Part shown: positions 9,166 through 17,566 of the stretch, one piece after another
Layout of the letters: every line of letters begins with the position of its first letter
Position numbering within the stretch: the first letter of the stretch is position 1
Assembly: GCA_015655545.1 (NCBI GenBank)
Contig: JAATET010000066.1
Span: forward strand, 1-53,059
Direction: 5' to 3'
DNA: 53,059 bases
Source of the DNA: Chthoniobacterales bacterium
GTDB taxonomy: Bacteria; Verrucomicrobiota; Verrucomicrobiia; Chthoniobacterales; JAATET01
Program-made: the position numbers and the translations under genes
The notes under the pieces: model-generated
Database searches by the model: none
What the model was told of the DNA's origin: nothing
Seen by the model: the letters and a program-made list of their open reading frames with translations, nothing else

Positions 9166-10244
9166 TTCGCCGGTGCGGTCGCAGCCGGTGCTTTTTCCTC
9201 GAGCGCATTTTCATCTTTTGGCGAAGCGTTTTTGATCGCTTTGAGATTGGCCAGGATGGTCTGGGTCCACTCTTCAAAATCCGGGTGATTCGGAAAATTC
9301 TTCGCGAGCGAAATCCGCAGCTGCAAAGCCCGATTGGGCATGCCCAGCTTCTCGATATCGTCCGCTTTTTTCCAAAGGAGCCGCGGCGTATCCTCCTGCT
9401 CGAATTTTGTGAGAACTTTTTTATCGAGACTCTTGCTCGCGACGAGCGCTAAAAAGCTTTTTTCGTAATCCCACGTCGCGATCAGCTTGGGATCTTTTTT
9501 CTTTCGCAGATAAGGTCGAATGTCCTTTTCCAGAATTCCGGAAAAACTTCCCGGAACGGTTTCCCAATCGTCCAACGCCGCCAAATGCCCGTCGAGTTCC
9601 ATGCTCTTGGCCACCCAGCCCGTGGTTACCGAGCCCGTCAGCAGCTCATCCACATAGCTTCGCGGATTATCCGCTACCGGCGCCTCCAGATTTTGCATGT
9701 TTCCGACCATTTCATTCGTCTTTTTTTCTTTTTCGTCGTAGATGCTGAACTTAACTTTCCTTTTATCCGGTCTCGCATCGGCCACCAGATCCACCGATTT
9801 GTAGAGTTGGGCTAGGTAATCCCAAACCTTCGCCTGCATCGGTTCCGAGGATTCTTCTCCGGCACGTTCCAGCGTCATGGCCAGATACTGAAGATGCAGT
9901 GCCGCCGCGCTATCCACGTCGTGATTGGAAAACAGTCGCTGGTTGTCTTTTTTCCATTTGGCACCGTCGGTGGCTCCGTTTTTCACATCGCCGAACCGTG
10001 TTTTCATCATGCACCCGAGCACAAAGTTTCCCGCGTTTCCACTCTGATGAATGGTTTTTTCCAGCTGGTCCCAAGCATTGTGGAAAAAGGCCTTTTTTTG
10101 CTGGGCTCGATAGGCGGCGAAGGCCTCCATCTGTGCTTCGAGAGTTTTCGCATTCGGCGGGGCATCATCCTCCGTTTCCGCCCCGCGAGCCACCTGCAAA
10201 ATGGAAAGGGCAGCTACCAATACGACGACAGTTCGGGGAAACAT
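9162..10244 (-). CDS. Exported protein of unknown function
   Basis: A 360-residue protein with a signal peptide (MFPRTVVVLVAALSILQVARGA); an ATG four codons upstream (10256) is possible. The mature part is mostly helical, rich in Lys and Glu, and contains regularly spaced Leu/Trp/Ala positions reminiscent of helical-repeat proteins. It ends in an Ala/Pro-rich tail (EEKAPAATAPAN). No catalytic motif is visible. It is divergent from the LysR gene, about 150 bases apart, so it is a candidate target of that regulator. Base composition from here to about 15.3 kb is less GC-rich than in the flanks. Confidence 0.72.
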   Translation of the reverse strand: MFPRTVVVLVAALSILQVARGAETEDDAPPNAKTLEAQMEAFAAYRAQQKKAFFHNAWDQLEKTIHQSGNAGNFVLGCMMKTRFGDVKNGATDGAKWKKDNQRLFSNHDVDSAAALHLQYLAMTLERAGEESSEPMQAKVWDYLAQLYKSVDLVADARPDKRKVKFSIYDEKEKKTNEMVGNMQNLEAPVADNPRSYVDELLTGSVTTGWVAKSMELDGHLAALDDWETVPGSFSGILEKDIRPYLRKKKDPKLIATWDYEKSFLALVASKSLDKKVLTKFEQEDTPRLLWKKADDIEKLGMPNRALQLRISLAKNFPNHPDFEEWTQTILANLKAIKNASPKDENALEEKAPAATAPAN

Positions 10245-10359
10245 CCTATCTAGCATGCAGAGCTTAACCCGATAAGTCGAGAATCGTTGCGTGAAGATAT
10301 GATCACGACCGATGGATTTGCAGTTTTCGCGCCCTCTAAAAATTTCTCAATAGGGCTTT

Positions 10360-10380
10360 ACGATATCTATTGGATATCGT
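10360..10380. promoter_or_regulatory. Perfect dyad with T-N11-A, candidate LysR operator
   Basis: ACGATATC, TATTG, GATATCGT: an 8-bp perfect inverted repeat with a 5-base centre, 14 bases before the LysR ATG. It contains the T-N11-A arrangement (T10364 and A10376) typical of LysR-family binding sites. The position suggests autoregulation and possibly control of the divergent exported protein. Confidence 0.6.
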
Positions 10381-10394
10381 TTAAGGCACTAGCC

Positions 10395-11249
10395 ATGGAA
10401 TTACGACGTCTTCGCTATTTTGTATCGGTGGCAGAATCGCTCAATTTTACGGTCGCTGCGCGTAAGCTGGGAATCGCCCAACCTCCCTTGAGTGTTCAGA
10501 TTCGCAAGCTGGAATCCGAATTGGGAGTCGCCCTTTTTGATCGCACGAACCGCAAAATCCAACTGACCGCTGCCGGGAAGCTTTTTTTCCAGGATGCGAA
10601 GAATCTCTTGGCTGCCGCGGATGGCGCGGTTCAAAACCTGCAGGATACCGTGAACGGGCGCATCGGGACAATTGCCATTCGTTATACAGGATGTGCATTT
10701 TCCGAAACCATCACTCGCCGTATGCGCAAATTTATCCGCAAGCACCGAGGAATCAGAATAAAGCTGGAACCAATTGATTATAAAAATGTTACATCGTATG
10801 CTTTGTCCAATTACGACGCATGCATCCACGATGTAACCTCCGCAGAAAAAATCCCCGGGATTATTCTCGAGAAAGCTGCTGTTTTGATAGCCGTTTCCCC
10901 AAAACATCGCTTGGCGACAAATTGCGAGATTCGCCCCGCGGATTTACTGGGTGAAAATGTTTTATTGTCTTCGCCCGATCGACGGTCCGCCGCGGAACGT
11001 CTATTTGCATCCCTCTTGGAGGATCTCAATATCGCCACCGTGGTCGCCCCCTCCAACCTTTTGGAAAGACTTTGGCAGGCATCCCTGGGCCTGGGGGTGA
11101 CTGTTTGTTCCTCGTCGGACCGCTCGGCAACGGATGCCGTTTTAAAACCCCTGGCCGGGGGAGAATCCGAAATCACCACCGTGCTCACTCCAAATCCGAA
11201 CTCTCGGGCCGCAGGGCTGTCTGCTTTTGTCGACTTTATTCAGGCGTAG
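10395..11249 (+). CDS. LysR-family transcriptional regulator
   Basis: A 284-residue regulator starting [19 protein letters not shown]. The winged HTH spans about 1-60 ([20 protein letters not shown] is the recognition region), a linker helix follows, and residues 90-284 form the substrate-binding domain. Several inserted Cys and Asp residues ([22 protein letters not shown]) make the effector domain rather divergent, so the inducer cannot be guessed. Its natural target is probably itself and the divergent exported protein, because of the dyad just upstream. Its 3' end overlaps mnmG, which converges, by 14 bases. Confidence 0.92.
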   Translation: MELRRLRYFVSVAESLNFTVAARKLGIAQPPLSVQIRKLESELGVALFDRTNRKIQLTAAGKLFFQDAKNLLAAADGAVQNLQDTVNGRIGTIAIRYTGCAFSETITRRMRKFIRKHRGIRIKLEPIDYKNVTSYALSNYDACIHDVTSAEKIPGIILEKAAVLIAVSPKHRLATNCEIRPADLLGENVLLSSPDRRSAAERLFASLLEDLNIATVVAPSNLLERLWQASLGLGVTVCSSSDRSATDAVLKPLAGGESEITTVLTPNPNSRAAGLSAFVDFIQA

Positions 11250-13110
11250 CGGAATGGCTGCCCCGCTCCAGCCACACGCTGAGCAAGCCCACATCTGCAG
11301 GCGTAACCCCGCTGATGCGTGATGCCTGTCCGAGGGTGGAAGGGCGGACTTTCGCGAGATTTTCCATGGCTTCGCGTCGTATTCCCCTCACAAGAGTGTA
11401 ATCAAGATTCCCGGGAATTGGCCGTCCCTCGTGCCGACTGGAGCGGGCAATTTGCTCTTCCTGTCGACGAATATATCCCTCGTATTTCAAGTCCGTTCCC
11501 AAAAGATCCCATAAAATATCGGGGTATTGGCTACGCATTTCTTCAGGCAGCGCCTGCCAGGTGTTTTCCGGTCGCTTAAGCCAAAGCTCCAAAGAAATGC
11601 CATCCACCCGCCATTGCGAAGCGGCCTCCGAAAGCCGTTTTCGTTCCGTGAACTTGTGTTCGAACTGAGCCTGGCGTTCCGGCGATGCCAAGCCGCAAGA
11701 AATCGCACGCCCCGTCAAGCGCATGTCGGCGTTGTCCTGCCGAAGCAACAGTCGATACTCGGCCCGGCTCGTAAACATGCGATAAGGTTCGGCGGCCCCC
11801 AACGTCACGAGATCGTCGATGAGGACTCCTATGTAAGCGTCGGAGCGGCTCAAAACCAGTTCCGGTCGTCCCAGAATCTTCAATGCGGCGTTGGCTCCGG
11901 CCATCAACCCTTGCGCCGCCGCTTCTTCATATCCGGACGTTCCATTGATCTGGCCGGCAAAATAAAGCCCTTCTATACGCTTCGTTTCCAAGGTGCGTTT
12001 GAGCTGCGTAGGAGGGCAAAAATCGTATTCCACCGCATATCCCGGACGCAGCATCTCCGCTTTTTCCAACCCACGCACGGTTCTGAGAAATCGATACTGA
12101 ACCTCATAAGGAAGGCTCGTCGAAATTCCATTGACGTAAACCTCACCTGTGTGGAGGCCCTCTGGTTCCAAAAAAAGCTGATGGCTCGATTTCTCAGCAA
12201 ACTTTACCACCTTGTCCTCGATCGATGGGCAATAGCGCGGCCCGATACCCTCGATCCGACCCGCATAGAGTGGGGACTGATGGAGATTTTCGCGGATGAT
12301 TTGGTGTGTGTTGTCGTTGGTATGTGTAATCCAACAAGGGATTTGTTCCACGTGGAACCGTCCGTTTCGGATTCGATTAAGGGTAAACAGCCCCTCTGTT
12401 CCCAAGGCCTCATCCCCCTCCAAAAAGCTGAATCGTGAGGGCGGGTCGTCTCCATCCTGACGATCGCATTGCGAAAAATCGATGCTTGAGGCCAATAAAC
12501 GACAGGGCGTCCCTGTTTTGAATCTTCCAATTTCAAAGCCCAAACTTTCGAGACAATCACTGAATGAAGACATCGCGTCGCCCATTCGTCCCCCTGGCTG
12601 ATTGCGCAATCCGACATGCAAAAGCCCTCGCATGAATGTGCCGGTGGTCACGATCACTGCTCGTCCCTGGAACGCGACCCTCAAATTTGTTTCAACTCCG
12701 GTTACTGCATCATTCTCGACCACCAGCCCCATCACGTTTCCTTGCTTAAGATCGAGTCCTGGCATGGACTCCATTTGTGCCTTAAGGCGAAATTGATAGG
12801 CCTTTTTATCACATTGAGCCCGAGGGGCGCGAACACTGGGACCTTTTTGGGTGTTTAACATCCGGAATTGAATGCCCGTCGCGTCCGTATTCAACCCCAT
12901 AACTCCGCCCAAGGCATCGATCTCCCGGACCATATTCCCCTTGGCAAGTCCGCCGATTGCAGGATTGCAGGACATCTGCCCCACGGTATCGGCATTCTGG
13001 GTCAGAAGAAGAGTCTGGCACCCCAACCGTGCCGCCGCAGACGCCGCCTCGATGCCGGCATGGCCGGCACCAATTACAATCACGTCATATCGTTTGGGAT
13101 ATCTAAACAT
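11236..13110 (-). CDS. mnmG: tRNA uridine-5-carboxymethylaminomethyl modification enzyme MnmG (GidA)
   Basis: FAD-dependent subunit that, with MnmE, installs the cmnm5 group on wobble uridine 34 of several tRNAs. The 624 residues match the family. Visible: [12 protein letters not shown] dinucleotide motif near 12-23, [11 protein letters not shown] around 48, the second motif [34 protein letters not shown], and the C-terminal helical region ending [14 protein letters not shown] parS-like palindrome lies inside the reading frame and encodes RFHVEQ. In many bacteria mnmG sits next to rsmG and parAB at the origin; here cdd is upstream and none of those genes is present. mnmE is not in the window either. 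Confidence 0.97.
   Translation of the reverse strand: MFRYPKRYDVIVIGAGHAGIEAASAAARLGCQTLLLTQNADTVGQMSCNPAIGGLAKGNMVREIDALGGVMGLNTDATGIQFRMLNTQKGPSVRAPRAQCDKKAYQFRLKAQMESMPGLDLKQGNVMGLVVENDAVTGVETNLRVAFQGRAVIVTTGTFMRGLLHVGLRNQPGGRMGDAMSSFSDCLESLGFEIGRFKTGTPCRLLASSIDFSQCDRQDGDDPPSRFSFLEGDEALGTEGLFTLNRIRNGRFHVEQIPCWITHTNDNTHQIIRENLHQSPLYAGRIEGIGPRYCPSIEDKVVKFAEKSSHQLFLEPEGLHTGEVYVNGISTSLPYEVQYRFLRTVRGLEKAEMLRPGYAVEYDFCPPTQLKRTLETKRIEGLYFAGQINGTSGYEEAAAQGLMAGANAALKILGRPELVLSRSDAYIGVLIDDLVTLGAAEPYRMFTSRAEYRLLLRQDNADMRLTGRAISCGLASPERQAQFEHKFTERKRLSEAASQWRVDGISLELWLKRPENTWQALPEEMRSQYPDILWDLLGTDLKYEGYIRRQEEQIARSSRHEGRPIPGNLDYTLVRGIRREAMENLAKVRPSTLGQASRISGVTPADVGLLSVWLERGSHSATPE
12344..12359. promoter_or_regulatory. 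parS: parS-type site within mnmG
   Basis: TGTTCCACGTGGAACC: the 14-bp palindrome GTTCCACGTGGAAC with the flanking T expected of the widely conserved ParB-binding site (consensus TGTTNCACGTGNAACA). It matches 15 of 16 positions. It lies within coding sequence, where ParB sites are often tolerated. Together with the second copy 826 bases away it suggests a centromere region near the replication origin. Confidence 0.8.
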
Positions 13111-13169
13111 TGGTAAACCGGCAGCGTATCATATAGTAGCTCTTGTCCAAAGCCTTGTCCCGCACGGGT

Positions 13170-13185
13170 TGTTCCACGTGGAACT
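13170..13185. promoter_or_regulatory. parS: parS-type site at the 3' end of cdd
   Basis: TGTTCCACGTGGAACT, matching 15 of 16 positions of the ParB-binding consensus. It overlaps the last two bases of the cdd stop region and lies in the 73-base mnmG-cdd spacer. Only these two full-length copies were found in the window. Confidence 0.8.
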
Positions 13186-13588
13186 ATGGCCGGTCTAAAA
13201 TTCCGGTCGATGCACGAGGAAACAGCTCGGAAAGGGTCCATTCCTCGATCTCATCGTGCAAAGTGACGAGAATCACTTTCAGATGTGGATTGAACTCTGC
13301 GAGCACTTGCCGACAGGCTCCGCATGGACTAACCGGCTTTTTCGTATCGGCGACAATGACGATCGCCGCGAACTGATTCTCACCTTCTGTAATCGCGCGC
13401 CCTAGAGCCACCCGCTCCGCACACATCGTTAGTCCAAAACTGACATTCTCAACATTGCAACCTGCAAAAATCCGGCCATCCATGGAAACCAATGCCGCTC
13501 CAACCTTAAAATTTGAATAAGGTGCATATGCGAGCTTTCTCGCCGCTTTAGCGGCAGCAATCCATTGTTCCATGGCGTTAGGTTTCAT
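13184..13588 (-). CDS. cdd: Cytidine deaminase
   Basis: Zinc enzyme of pyrimidine salvage, converting cytidine and deoxycytidine to the uridines; 134 residues, the usual length of the homotetrameric type. Motifs: YAPYSNFKVGAAL near the N-terminus, the CAER motif (zinc Cys and catalytic Glu) near residue 57, and PCGACRQVL with the other two zinc Cys. The ATG at 13588 (MKPNAMEQW) has an AAGG directly before it; the ATG at 13573 is the alternative. It lies upstream of mnmG on the same strand. Confidence 0.94.
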   Translation of the reverse strand: MKPNAMEQWIAAAKAARKLAYAPYSNFKVGAALVSMDGRIFAGCNVENVSFGLTMCAERVALGRAITEGENQFAAIVIVADTKKPVSPCGACRQVLAEFNPHLKVILVTLHDEIEEWTLSELFPRASTGILDRP

Positions 13589-13816
13589 CCTTGTCACGAG
13601 CGGCTTGTGATCGCAAGGAGGAAGGAGGTGTCCGCATTGGACATAATATGTATAATAATACCCATTCCGCGCCCTGAAATCGAAGGGCAATATATGGGTG
13701 GAAAAGATCTCGATTCAAAAGGTTGAACAAATTTTGAAACCATAAAGGGCGGTATCGATCGTGCTTACATACTCATAAAAATGGGAATAAACTCGCGCTA
13801 CGCGACTCATCCCTGC

Positions 13817-14398
13817 ATGAAATTCTGGTTGCTGGCTGCCGCACTATCGCTTTCTAATATACACGCTAAAGATATGAGCTCACCCCAAAAGACTGCCGTG
13901 ATCGGCGGGGGTTGTTTCTGGTGCACCGAGGCCTTGTATTCTGAAGTGCCCGGGATCGTATCGGTTGTTTCCGGATTCGCTGGCGGCACGACGCCGAACC
14001 CCACCTACGAAGACGTTTGCCGCGGCCAGACCGGACATGCGGAAGTCGTCCAGATCACCTATGATCCGACTCAAATCTCTTACGAAAAAATCATCGATCT
14101 TTTCTGGAAGGCGCATGATCCCACGACTCTGAATCGCCAAGGTGCGGACAGCGGCACACAATATCGATCGATCATTCTTTATCAGACACCCGACGAACGC
14201 ACGGAAGCGGAAAAATCGAAAGCGGCGGCTCAAAAGGATTTCAAAGACCCAATCGTCACCGAAATCAAACCGCTCGATGTGTTCTATCCCGCCGAGCAGC
14301 ACCATCAGGATTTTTACAAAAACAATCCAAACTACGGCTACAGCGAGGCGGTCATCGCGCCGAAGTTGGAAAAATTCCGCAAAGCACAGGACAAATAG
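13817..14398 (+). CDS. msrA: Peptide methionine sulfoxide reductase A, exported form
   Basis: Reduces the S form of methionine sulfoxide in proteins. The 193-residue product begins with a signal peptide (MKFWLLAAALSLSNIHA), so it probably repairs envelope proteins outside the cytoplasm. The catalytic motif GGGCFWCTEA, GGTTPNPTYEDVCRGQTGHAEVV, GADSGTQYRS and EQHHQDFYKNNPNYGY are all present. No resolving Cys is obvious in the C-terminus. An upstream in-frame ATG (13781) would only lengthen the leader. It is divergent from cdd; the 228-base spacer holds an AT-rich tract near 13640-13665 that could carry promoters for both. Confidence 0.95.
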   Translation: MKFWLLAAALSLSNIHAKDMSSPQKTAVIGGGCFWCTEALYSEVPGIVSVVSGFAGGTTPNPTYEDVCRGQTGHAEVVQITYDPTQISYEKIIDLFWKAHDPTTLNRQGADSGTQYRSIILYQTPDERTEAEKSKAAAQKDFKDPIVTEIKPLDVFYPAEQHHQDFYKNNPNYGYSEAVIAPKLEKFRKAQDK

Positions 14399-14404
14399 AA
14401 ACGA

Positions 14405-14655
14405 CACAGCCGGGCTGTCTCGAGTGCGGACCGAATTTCACAATCTCGTCGGCATCGTGATGAAAAATCATCTCCTCACTCGAGATCGCGATTATCTCGC
14501 AGAGCTGGCATCCTACAGTGCGACCCGCGTTTGCTATCACCGCCCTGGATTCCGATCTTTTGCTCGAAAAGCTTGAGCCTCTGGCAATCAAGGAGCGTCC
14601 ACCATTTCCGGCAACCGCTTTCCGACGCAGAGGGAACTCTTCCAGCGGGCTATTT
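14405..14655 (+). pseudogene. Decayed fragment of a radical SAM protein (PA0069-like)
   Basis: Three short stretches in different frames line up with consecutive parts of one protein family. Around 14408-14530 the reading gives EFHNLVGIVMKNHLLTRD and DYLAELASYSA, which resemble the family blocks EFRNPVGIVTKNHLVTRD and DLLAELA. After a shift near 14521 the reading continues AITALDSDLLLEKLEP, like VSITTLDSDLARKLEP. After another shift the reading LSDAEGTLPAG resembles the LSEAGIPVG that follows in that family. The upstream radical-SAM CxxxCxxC part and the rest of the gene are missing. It lies immediately after msrA and runs into the 3' end of the next minus-strand gene. The family comparison is from memory. 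Confidence 0.5.
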
Positions 14656-15228
14656 TCTTGGAGGCGCGGAAAGGGGCTTTAAATCCATTCCGCACCATGA
14701 CTTCTTCTTGAGGTCGAACGCACGTTCGAAGGCTGTCTGCCAGGAAGGAAAATTTGATTTCACGGCTACCACCTCTTTCTGAGCGTTCACCAAGGCAAGG
14801 ACGTAGCCTTTATAACGCTGCCCGAAAACGGCATCGGTATCATCCCATTTGAGAGTGATCTCTTCGCATTGATGGCGAATTTCACGACCTTCGGCCGAGC
14901 CATTCAAACTCACATCGAATGTGCCGGCATCGACCACGAGATACGCTTTCTTGTCCACGAGCGACTGCGCCAGCGTCCAATAATACACGGTCAATCCCTC
15001 GACGGATTTATTGAGGTCCAGATTCTTGACGACGATGTCGAGCTGCACCTTTTGCAATTTATCGTCCCAGTCCCCGCCGGCGATTTTCGTGGAGCGTGAG
15101 CGGGTGGCGTCGATCGAGACTTTTGGCGGATTCTTGGCTATCGGCATTGCCGCGCGGCCCGGCGACCCGAATCCAGCCATGGCTAATAAGACCAAAAGAA
15201 ACCTCTCCGCCGTCAATCTTCGCGTCAT
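14650..15228 (-). CDS. Exported protein of unknown function
   Basis: A 192-residue protein starting MTRRLTAERFLLVLLAMAGFGSPGRA, a signal peptide. The mature part reads as a beta-sandwich-like domain (VQLDIVVKNLDLNKSVEGLTVYY, KAYLVVDAGTFDVSL) with two cysteines (HQCEEI, KSWCGM). A TTG three codons upstream is the alternative start. It is similar in style to other small exported proteins of this phylum; I recognise no family. It is divergent from the pyruvate dehydrogenase cluster, with about 175 bases between starts. Confidence 0.72.
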   Translation of the reverse strand: MTRRLTAERFLLVLLAMAGFGSPGRAAMPIAKNPPKVSIDATRSRSTKIAGGDWDDKLQKVQLDIVVKNLDLNKSVEGLTVYYWTLAQSLVDKKAYLVVDAGTFDVSLNGSAEGREIRHQCEEITLKWDDTDAVFGQRYKGYVLALVNAQKEVVAVKSNFPSWQTAFERAFDLKKKSWCGMDLKPLSAPPRK

Positions 15229-15402
15229 GGTGCGCAAACTGCCAAAACGAATCCCTCCAAAGCAAGTATGAATTAATCCGTTCCATGCACGGTTTCCATT
15301 TTCCCTGTTGCCAAGGAGGGCGCGGTCGGGAATTATTACGGGCTTGTCTTGGAACTCTTCGTGCTCACTGAGAGCTGAAGAAACACACCTATTTACCGAA
15401 CT

Positions 15403-16494
15403 ATGACCTCAGCAACTGCCGAACCCGAAGTCAGCCCGGTGGACTACGCCAAAGCGCCCATCAACGCTTCGCTCACCAAAGCCGACAAAATCGAGTTCCT
15501 TCGTCAGTTGTATGTGATCCGCAATTTCGAGCGCGTCGCGCTCAAGAACTACAACGAAGGCAAGATGGGCGGCTTCCTCCATCTCTATATCGGCCAGGAG
15601 TCCGTCGCCGTCGGCACCTGCTCGCTCATGGGCGAGAACGACCACGTCATCACCGCCTACCGCGATCACGGCCACGCCCTCGCCGTCGGCATGGGCATGA
15701 ACGAATGCATGGCCGAGCTCTTCGGCAAAGCCACCGGTTGCTCAAAGGGCAAAGGCGGCTCGATGCACTTTTTCGCTCCCGATAAAAATTACTGGGGCGG
15801 CCACGGCATCGTCGCCGGCCAGACCCCGCTCGGCCTCGGCCTCGCATTCGCCACGAAATACAAAGGCCTCCAGGGCTCCTGCCTCGCCTTCCTCGGCGAT
15901 GGCGCCGTGAACCAAGGCGTCTACTACGAGTGCCTGAACCTCGCCTCCCTCTGGAATCTCCCCATCGTCTACATCATCGAGAATAACCGCTACTCGATGG
16001 GCACCAGCCTCGAGCGTTCGTCCGCATTCAAGAATTGCCTCGCGGGCCGTGCCGATGGTTTCGGCATCGTCTGGGACATCGCCAACGGTGAAGACATTTA
16101 CGAAGTCCGCGCCAAGACCTGGACCGCCATGCAACGCGCCCACAACGAATCCCGCCCCACCGTCCTCGAGATCGATACCTATCGCCACTACGGCCACTCC
16201 GTCGCCGACGCGAAGCACAAAGGCGGCTACCGCACCGCCGAGGAAATCGAGAAATACAAGATCCAGCACGATCCCGTTCTCGTCTGGCGCCGCCGCATGA
16301 TCGAGGAGGGCGTCGTCACCGCCGAAGAAGCCGACGCGATCGACAAGCAAACCCGCGCCGAGGCCACCGCTTCCGTGAAGTTCGCCGAGGAGAGCCCCGA
16401 TCCCACCGTCGAGTCCATCCAGGAGGACGTCTACTTCGAAGTCGACCGCCAGACCGAGGCCGGCCGCACCGGTCGCCATTTCTTCAACGACTAG
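15403..16494 (+). CDS. pdhA: Pyruvate dehydrogenase E1 component, alpha subunit
   Basis: Thiamine-diphosphate-dependent decarboxylation of pyruvate within the PDH complex, linking glycolysis to acetyl-CoA. 363 residues. The TPP motif begins GDGAVNQGVYYECLN (about 165) and continues through IVYIIENNRYSMGTS; the phosphorylation-loop region YRHYGHSVADAKHKGGYRT is also present. The heterotetrameric E1 (alpha plus beta) type is distinct from the single-chain AceE of enterobacteria. pdhB follows after 33 bases occupied by a repeat, then pdhC. The start MTSATAEPEV is the first in-frame ATG after a stop. Confidence 0.96.
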   Translation: MTSATAEPEVSPVDYAKAPINASLTKADKIEFLRQLYVIRNFERVALKNYNEGKMGGFLHLYIGQESVAVGTCSLMGENDHVITAYRDHGHALAVGMGMNECMAELFGKATGCSKGKGGSMHFFAPDKNYWGGHGIVAGQTPLGLGLAFATKYKGLQGSCLAFLGDGAVNQGVYYECLNLASLWNLPIVYIIENNRYSMGTSLERSSAFKNCLAGRADGFGIVWDIANGEDIYEVRAKTWTAMQRAHNESRPTVLEIDTYRHYGHSVADAKHKGGYRTAEEIEKYKIQHDPVLVWRRRMIEEGVVTAEEADAIDKQTRAEATASVKFAEESPDPTVESIQEDVYFEVDRQTEAGRTGRHFFND

Positions 16495-16527
16495 TCACTT
16501 CGCATTCCCCATTTCGCATTTCGAATT
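16495..16527. repeat. Periodic TTCGCATTTCG repeat filling the pdhA-pdhB spacer
   Basis: The entire 33-base spacer consists of near-repeats of CATTTCGCATTTCG (CTTCGCATT, CCCCATTTCG, CATTTCGAATT). It leaves no room for a separate ribosome-binding site for pdhB. Only one copy was noticed in the window, but the pattern is the same as that of the other dispersed periodic elements here. Confidence 0.55.
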
Positions 16528-17502
16528 ATGGCATTGATTGAATACCGCGACGCTCTGAACCAGGCCTTCGCCGAAGAAATCGAGCGCGACCCGAATGTTT
16601 ACCTCATCGGCGAGGAAGTCGCCGAATACGACGGCGCCTATAAAGTGACCCGCGGCCTCTGGCAGAAATACGGCGACAAGCGCGTGATGGACGCCCCGAT
16701 CAGCGAAGCCGGCTTCATCGGCATGGCCGTCGGCTCCTCGATGCTTGGCCTCCGCCCCGTCATCGAGCTCATGTTCTGGAGCTTCTGCACCGTCGCCTAC
16801 GACCAGATCATCAACAACGCCGGCTGCGTCCGCTACATGAGCGGCGGCTTGATCAATTGCCCCATCGTCATTCGCGGCCCCGCAAATGGCGGCACGAACG
16901 TCGGCGCCACCCACTCGCACACGCCGGAGAACTGGCTCGCGAACATCCCGGGCTTGAAAGTCGTCAGCGCCGCCACGGCCTACGATGCGAAAGGCCTCAT
17001 GAAAGCCGCGATCCGTGACAACGATCCCGTCATGTTCATGGAGAACACGCTGCTCTACGGTGAAAAAGGCGAAGTCCCCGAAGAAGAATACGTCATCCCG
17101 CTCGGCAAGGCCGACATCAAGCGCGCCGGCACCGACATCACCTTCATCGGCCACGGCCGCGCCGCGCTCACCGCGCTCGAAGCCGCCAACCGCCTCGCCG
17201 AAGAATGCGGCATCCAGGCCGAAGTCATCGACCTCCGTTCCATCCGCCCGCTCGACGAAAACGCCATCATCTCTTCCGTTTCGAAAACCCACCGCGTCGT
17301 CCTCGTCGATGAGAACAAGCCATTCTGCGGCGTCTCCGCCCAGATCGCCACGCTCATCCAGGAAAAAATCTTCGACGAGCTCGACGCCCCGATCCGTCGC
17401 GTTTGCACGCTCGACGCCCCGGCTATCTACAGCCCCGCCGTCGAGAAATTGCAGCTGCCCACCGTCGAGCGCGTCATCGAAAAAGCTCTTGGTATTCTCT
17501 AA
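16528..17502 (+). CDS. pdhB: Pyruvate dehydrogenase E1 component, beta subunit
   Basis: Partner of PdhA; together they form the E1 decarboxylase. 324 residues, the normal length. Visible: the N-terminal EYRDALNQAFAEE, the TPP-contacting segment LIGEEVAEYDGAYKVT with its Glu, MDAPISEAGFIGMAVG, and the C-terminal transketolase domain with LRSIRPLDENAI and the E2-contacting tail. The ATG follows a repeat, without a clear ribosome-binding site. pdhC begins 64 bases downstream after a second, different repeat. Confidence 0.96.
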   Translation: MALIEYRDALNQAFAEEIERDPNVYLIGEEVAEYDGAYKVTRGLWQKYGDKRVMDAPISEAGFIGMAVGSSMLGLRPVIELMFWSFCTVAYDQIINNAGCVRYMSGGLINCPIVIRGPANGGTNVGATHSHTPENWLANIPGLKVVSAATAYDAKGLMKAAIRDNDPVMFMENTLLYGEKGEVPEEEYVIPLGKADIKRAGTDITFIGHGRAALTALEAANRLAEECGIQAEVIDLRSIRPLDENAIISSVSKTHRVVLVDENKPFCGVSAQIATLIQEKIFDELDAPIRRVCTLDAPAIYSPAVEKLQLPTVERVIEKALGIL

Positions 17503-17525
17503 GCGTCATCCGCTCCCTCGCACCG

Positions 17526-17555
17526 CTTAAAAACTTAAAACTTCAGACTTAAAAC
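17526..17555. repeat. ACTTAAAACTT-type repeat in the pdhB-pdhC spacer
   Basis: CTTAAAAACTTAAAACTT, CAGA, CTTAAAAC: an AT-rich periodic element embedded in GC-rich sequence. The same motif brackets the four-helix-bundle gene at 51742-51772 and 52128-52159. Here it occurs alone, 11 bases before the pdhC start. Confidence 0.7.
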
Positions 17556-17566
17556 CCCTTCCTTCC

